From positions 1-64,000 of the forward strand of contig NZ_JBDPMD010000020.1 in assembly GCF_039871875.1 (NCBI RefSeq): a stretch of 64,000 nucleotides of DNA. Direction: 5' to 3'. A program made the translations under genes and the position numbers. Source of the DNA: Sphaerisporangium sp039871875 (lineage in GTDB: Bacteria > Actinomycetota > Actinomycetes > Streptosporangiales > Streptosporangiaceae). This document shows, piece after piece, positions 63,475 through 64,000 of the stretch. How positions within the stretch are numbered: the stretch's first letter is position 1; the number at the start of each line of letters is the position of its first letter. The notes under the pieces were generated by a model. It searched no databases. It was not told the origin of the DNA and worked only from the letters and a program-made list of their open reading frames with translations.

Positions 63475-64000
63475 TCACGCCGGGGTGGGCTGGCGGCGTC
63501 CGTACGGTTCGTTGCGCACCCGGTGCCGGTAGCGCAGCGGGGATTCGCCGATCTCGCGCTTGAAGGCGTTGCTGAAGGCCGCCTCGGAGGCGTACCCCAG
63601 GTCGGCGGCGAGGGCGCCGATGCGCGTGTCGTTCTGCCTCAGGGCGCGCTGCGCCAGGAGCATGCGGTAGCGACTGAGGTAGGTGAGCGGAGGCATGCCC
63701 GCCGCTGCGCGGAAGTGGCGGGCGAAGGTTGATCGGGACATCGCAGCGGAGCGCGCCAGCTCCTCCAGGCCCCACGGCGCGGCGGGCTCGCTGTGCATGA
63801 GGGCCACGGCCGGGCGCAGTCGCTCGTCGGTCAGCACCCGCAGCCAGCCCGGCGGGGCTTCCACCTGGTCGAGGTAGGCGCGCAGGACCGCGAGGAAGAG
63901 GAGCTGACCGTACTGCCGGATGGCGAAGGCGGAGCCGGTGCGGCGGCCCGCAACCTCGTCGAAGACCTGGTCGAGGATGGTGCGCAGCGGGGCCGACGCC
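63475..64000 (-). CDS. AraC-family regulator, partial (5' end outside window)
   Basis: The minus-strand frame is open to the right edge and gives the C-terminal ~175 residues: RTGSAFAIRQYGQLLFLAVLRAYLDQVEAPPGWLRVLTDERLRPAVALMHSEPAAPWGLEELARSAAMSRSTFARHFRAAAGMPPLTYLSRYRMLLAQRALRQNDTRIGALAADLGYASEAAFSNAFKREIGESPLRYR. This is the tandem HTH and linker of an AraC activator of the same subfamily as the complete gene at 60864, with near-identical motif order. The N-terminal cupin-like domain lies beyond the window. Confidence 0.88.
   Translation of the reverse strand, partial: ASAPLRTILDQVFDEVAGRRTGSAFAIRQYGQLLFLAVLRAYLDQVEAPPGWLRVLTDERLRPAVALMHSEPAAPWGLEELARSAAMSRSTFARHFRAAAGMPPLTYLSRYRMLLAQRALRQNDTRIGALAADLGYASEAAFSNAFKREIGESPLRYRHRVRNEPYGRRQPTPA

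Noticed and set aside
1..64000. tRNA, rRNA, tmRNA or CRISPR loci
   Set aside because: No T-loop-like GTTCGAATC pattern in a cloverleaf setting, no rRNA-like sequence and no regularly spaced repeats were found on reading.

Overview
The window is a 64-kb piece of a very GC-rich actinomycete chromosome (Actinomycetota). The evidence is extreme G/C third-position use, frequent GTG starts, leaderless promoters of the TANNNT-6/7 nt-start type, an Rv2578c-type radical SAM gene behind a LexA-like box, and typical actinobacterial families (mycothiol-type DinB/MDMPI proteins, SARP regulator, DesK/NarL-type two-component pairs, MmyB-type XRE regulators, LdtMt2-type L,D-transpeptidase). I cannot fix the genus. 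I found no rRNA, tRNA, CRISPR array or complete insertion sequence.

Layout. 0-3 kb: BBE-type oxidoreductase (cut by the window edge), CBS-domain protein, lipid kinase. 3.2-5.4 kb: a decayed island with a Tn3-family transposase C-terminus, a small LEA/SMP-like gene, a membrane protein and a tyrosine-recombinase scrap. 5.4-21.8 kb: well-kept genes: TetR regulator with twin operators facing a shortened carotenoid-oxygenase-like gene; GntR/gluconokinase; ferritin-like protein; phosphoketolase; Ohr; a three-gene DrrA/B-type ABC exporter; SMR exporter; SOS-type radical SAM gene; L,D-transpeptidase; RecD2 helicase. 21.9-26.1 kb: two regulator/enzyme divergons (XRE-SDR, YafY-epoxide hydrolase). 26.1-33.4 kb: a decay zone with a resolvase-like HTH remnant, a GH54 arabinofuranosidase scrap, an IS1182 scrap and a collapsed hemerythrin/LysR divergon, interspersed with intact genes (secreted Cys-containing protein, S15 peptidase, serine hydrolase). 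33.4-56.4 kb: mostly intact genes: TetR-SDR divergon, M20 peptidase, PIG-L deacetylase, DUF1062, two-domain VOC protein, serine hydrolase, PPK2, two sensor-kinase/regulator pairs, XRE-cupin/thioredoxin-reductase-like divergon, a TrmN/Trm14-like RNA methyltransferase behind a Phe-rich leader peptide, SARP regulator, alpha/beta hydrolase and a rifampicin monooxygenase (Rox). 56.4-63.5 kb: a second decay zone with a collapsed HxlR/carbonic-anhydrase divergon, frameshifted Sua5/YrdC, transposase, TetR and xanthine-dehydrogenase scraps, around an NmrA-TetR divergon and an AraC-SDR divergon. A second AraC gene runs off the right edge.

How the genes work together. The dominant theme is the small divergent module, a one-component regulator next to one oxidoreductase or hydrolase, often with a perfect palindrome in the shared promoter. 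Phosphoketolase, gluconokinase and GntR fit pentose/gluconate catabolism. Ohr, the thioredoxin-reductase-like protein, the ferritin-like protein and the SMR, ABC and Rox genes fit redox and xenobiotic defence. The observation I rate highest is the short leader peptide with three consecutive Phe codons, a hairpin and a translationally coupled second mini-ORF upstream of the tRNA-methyltransferase-like gene at 46.5-47.7 kb.
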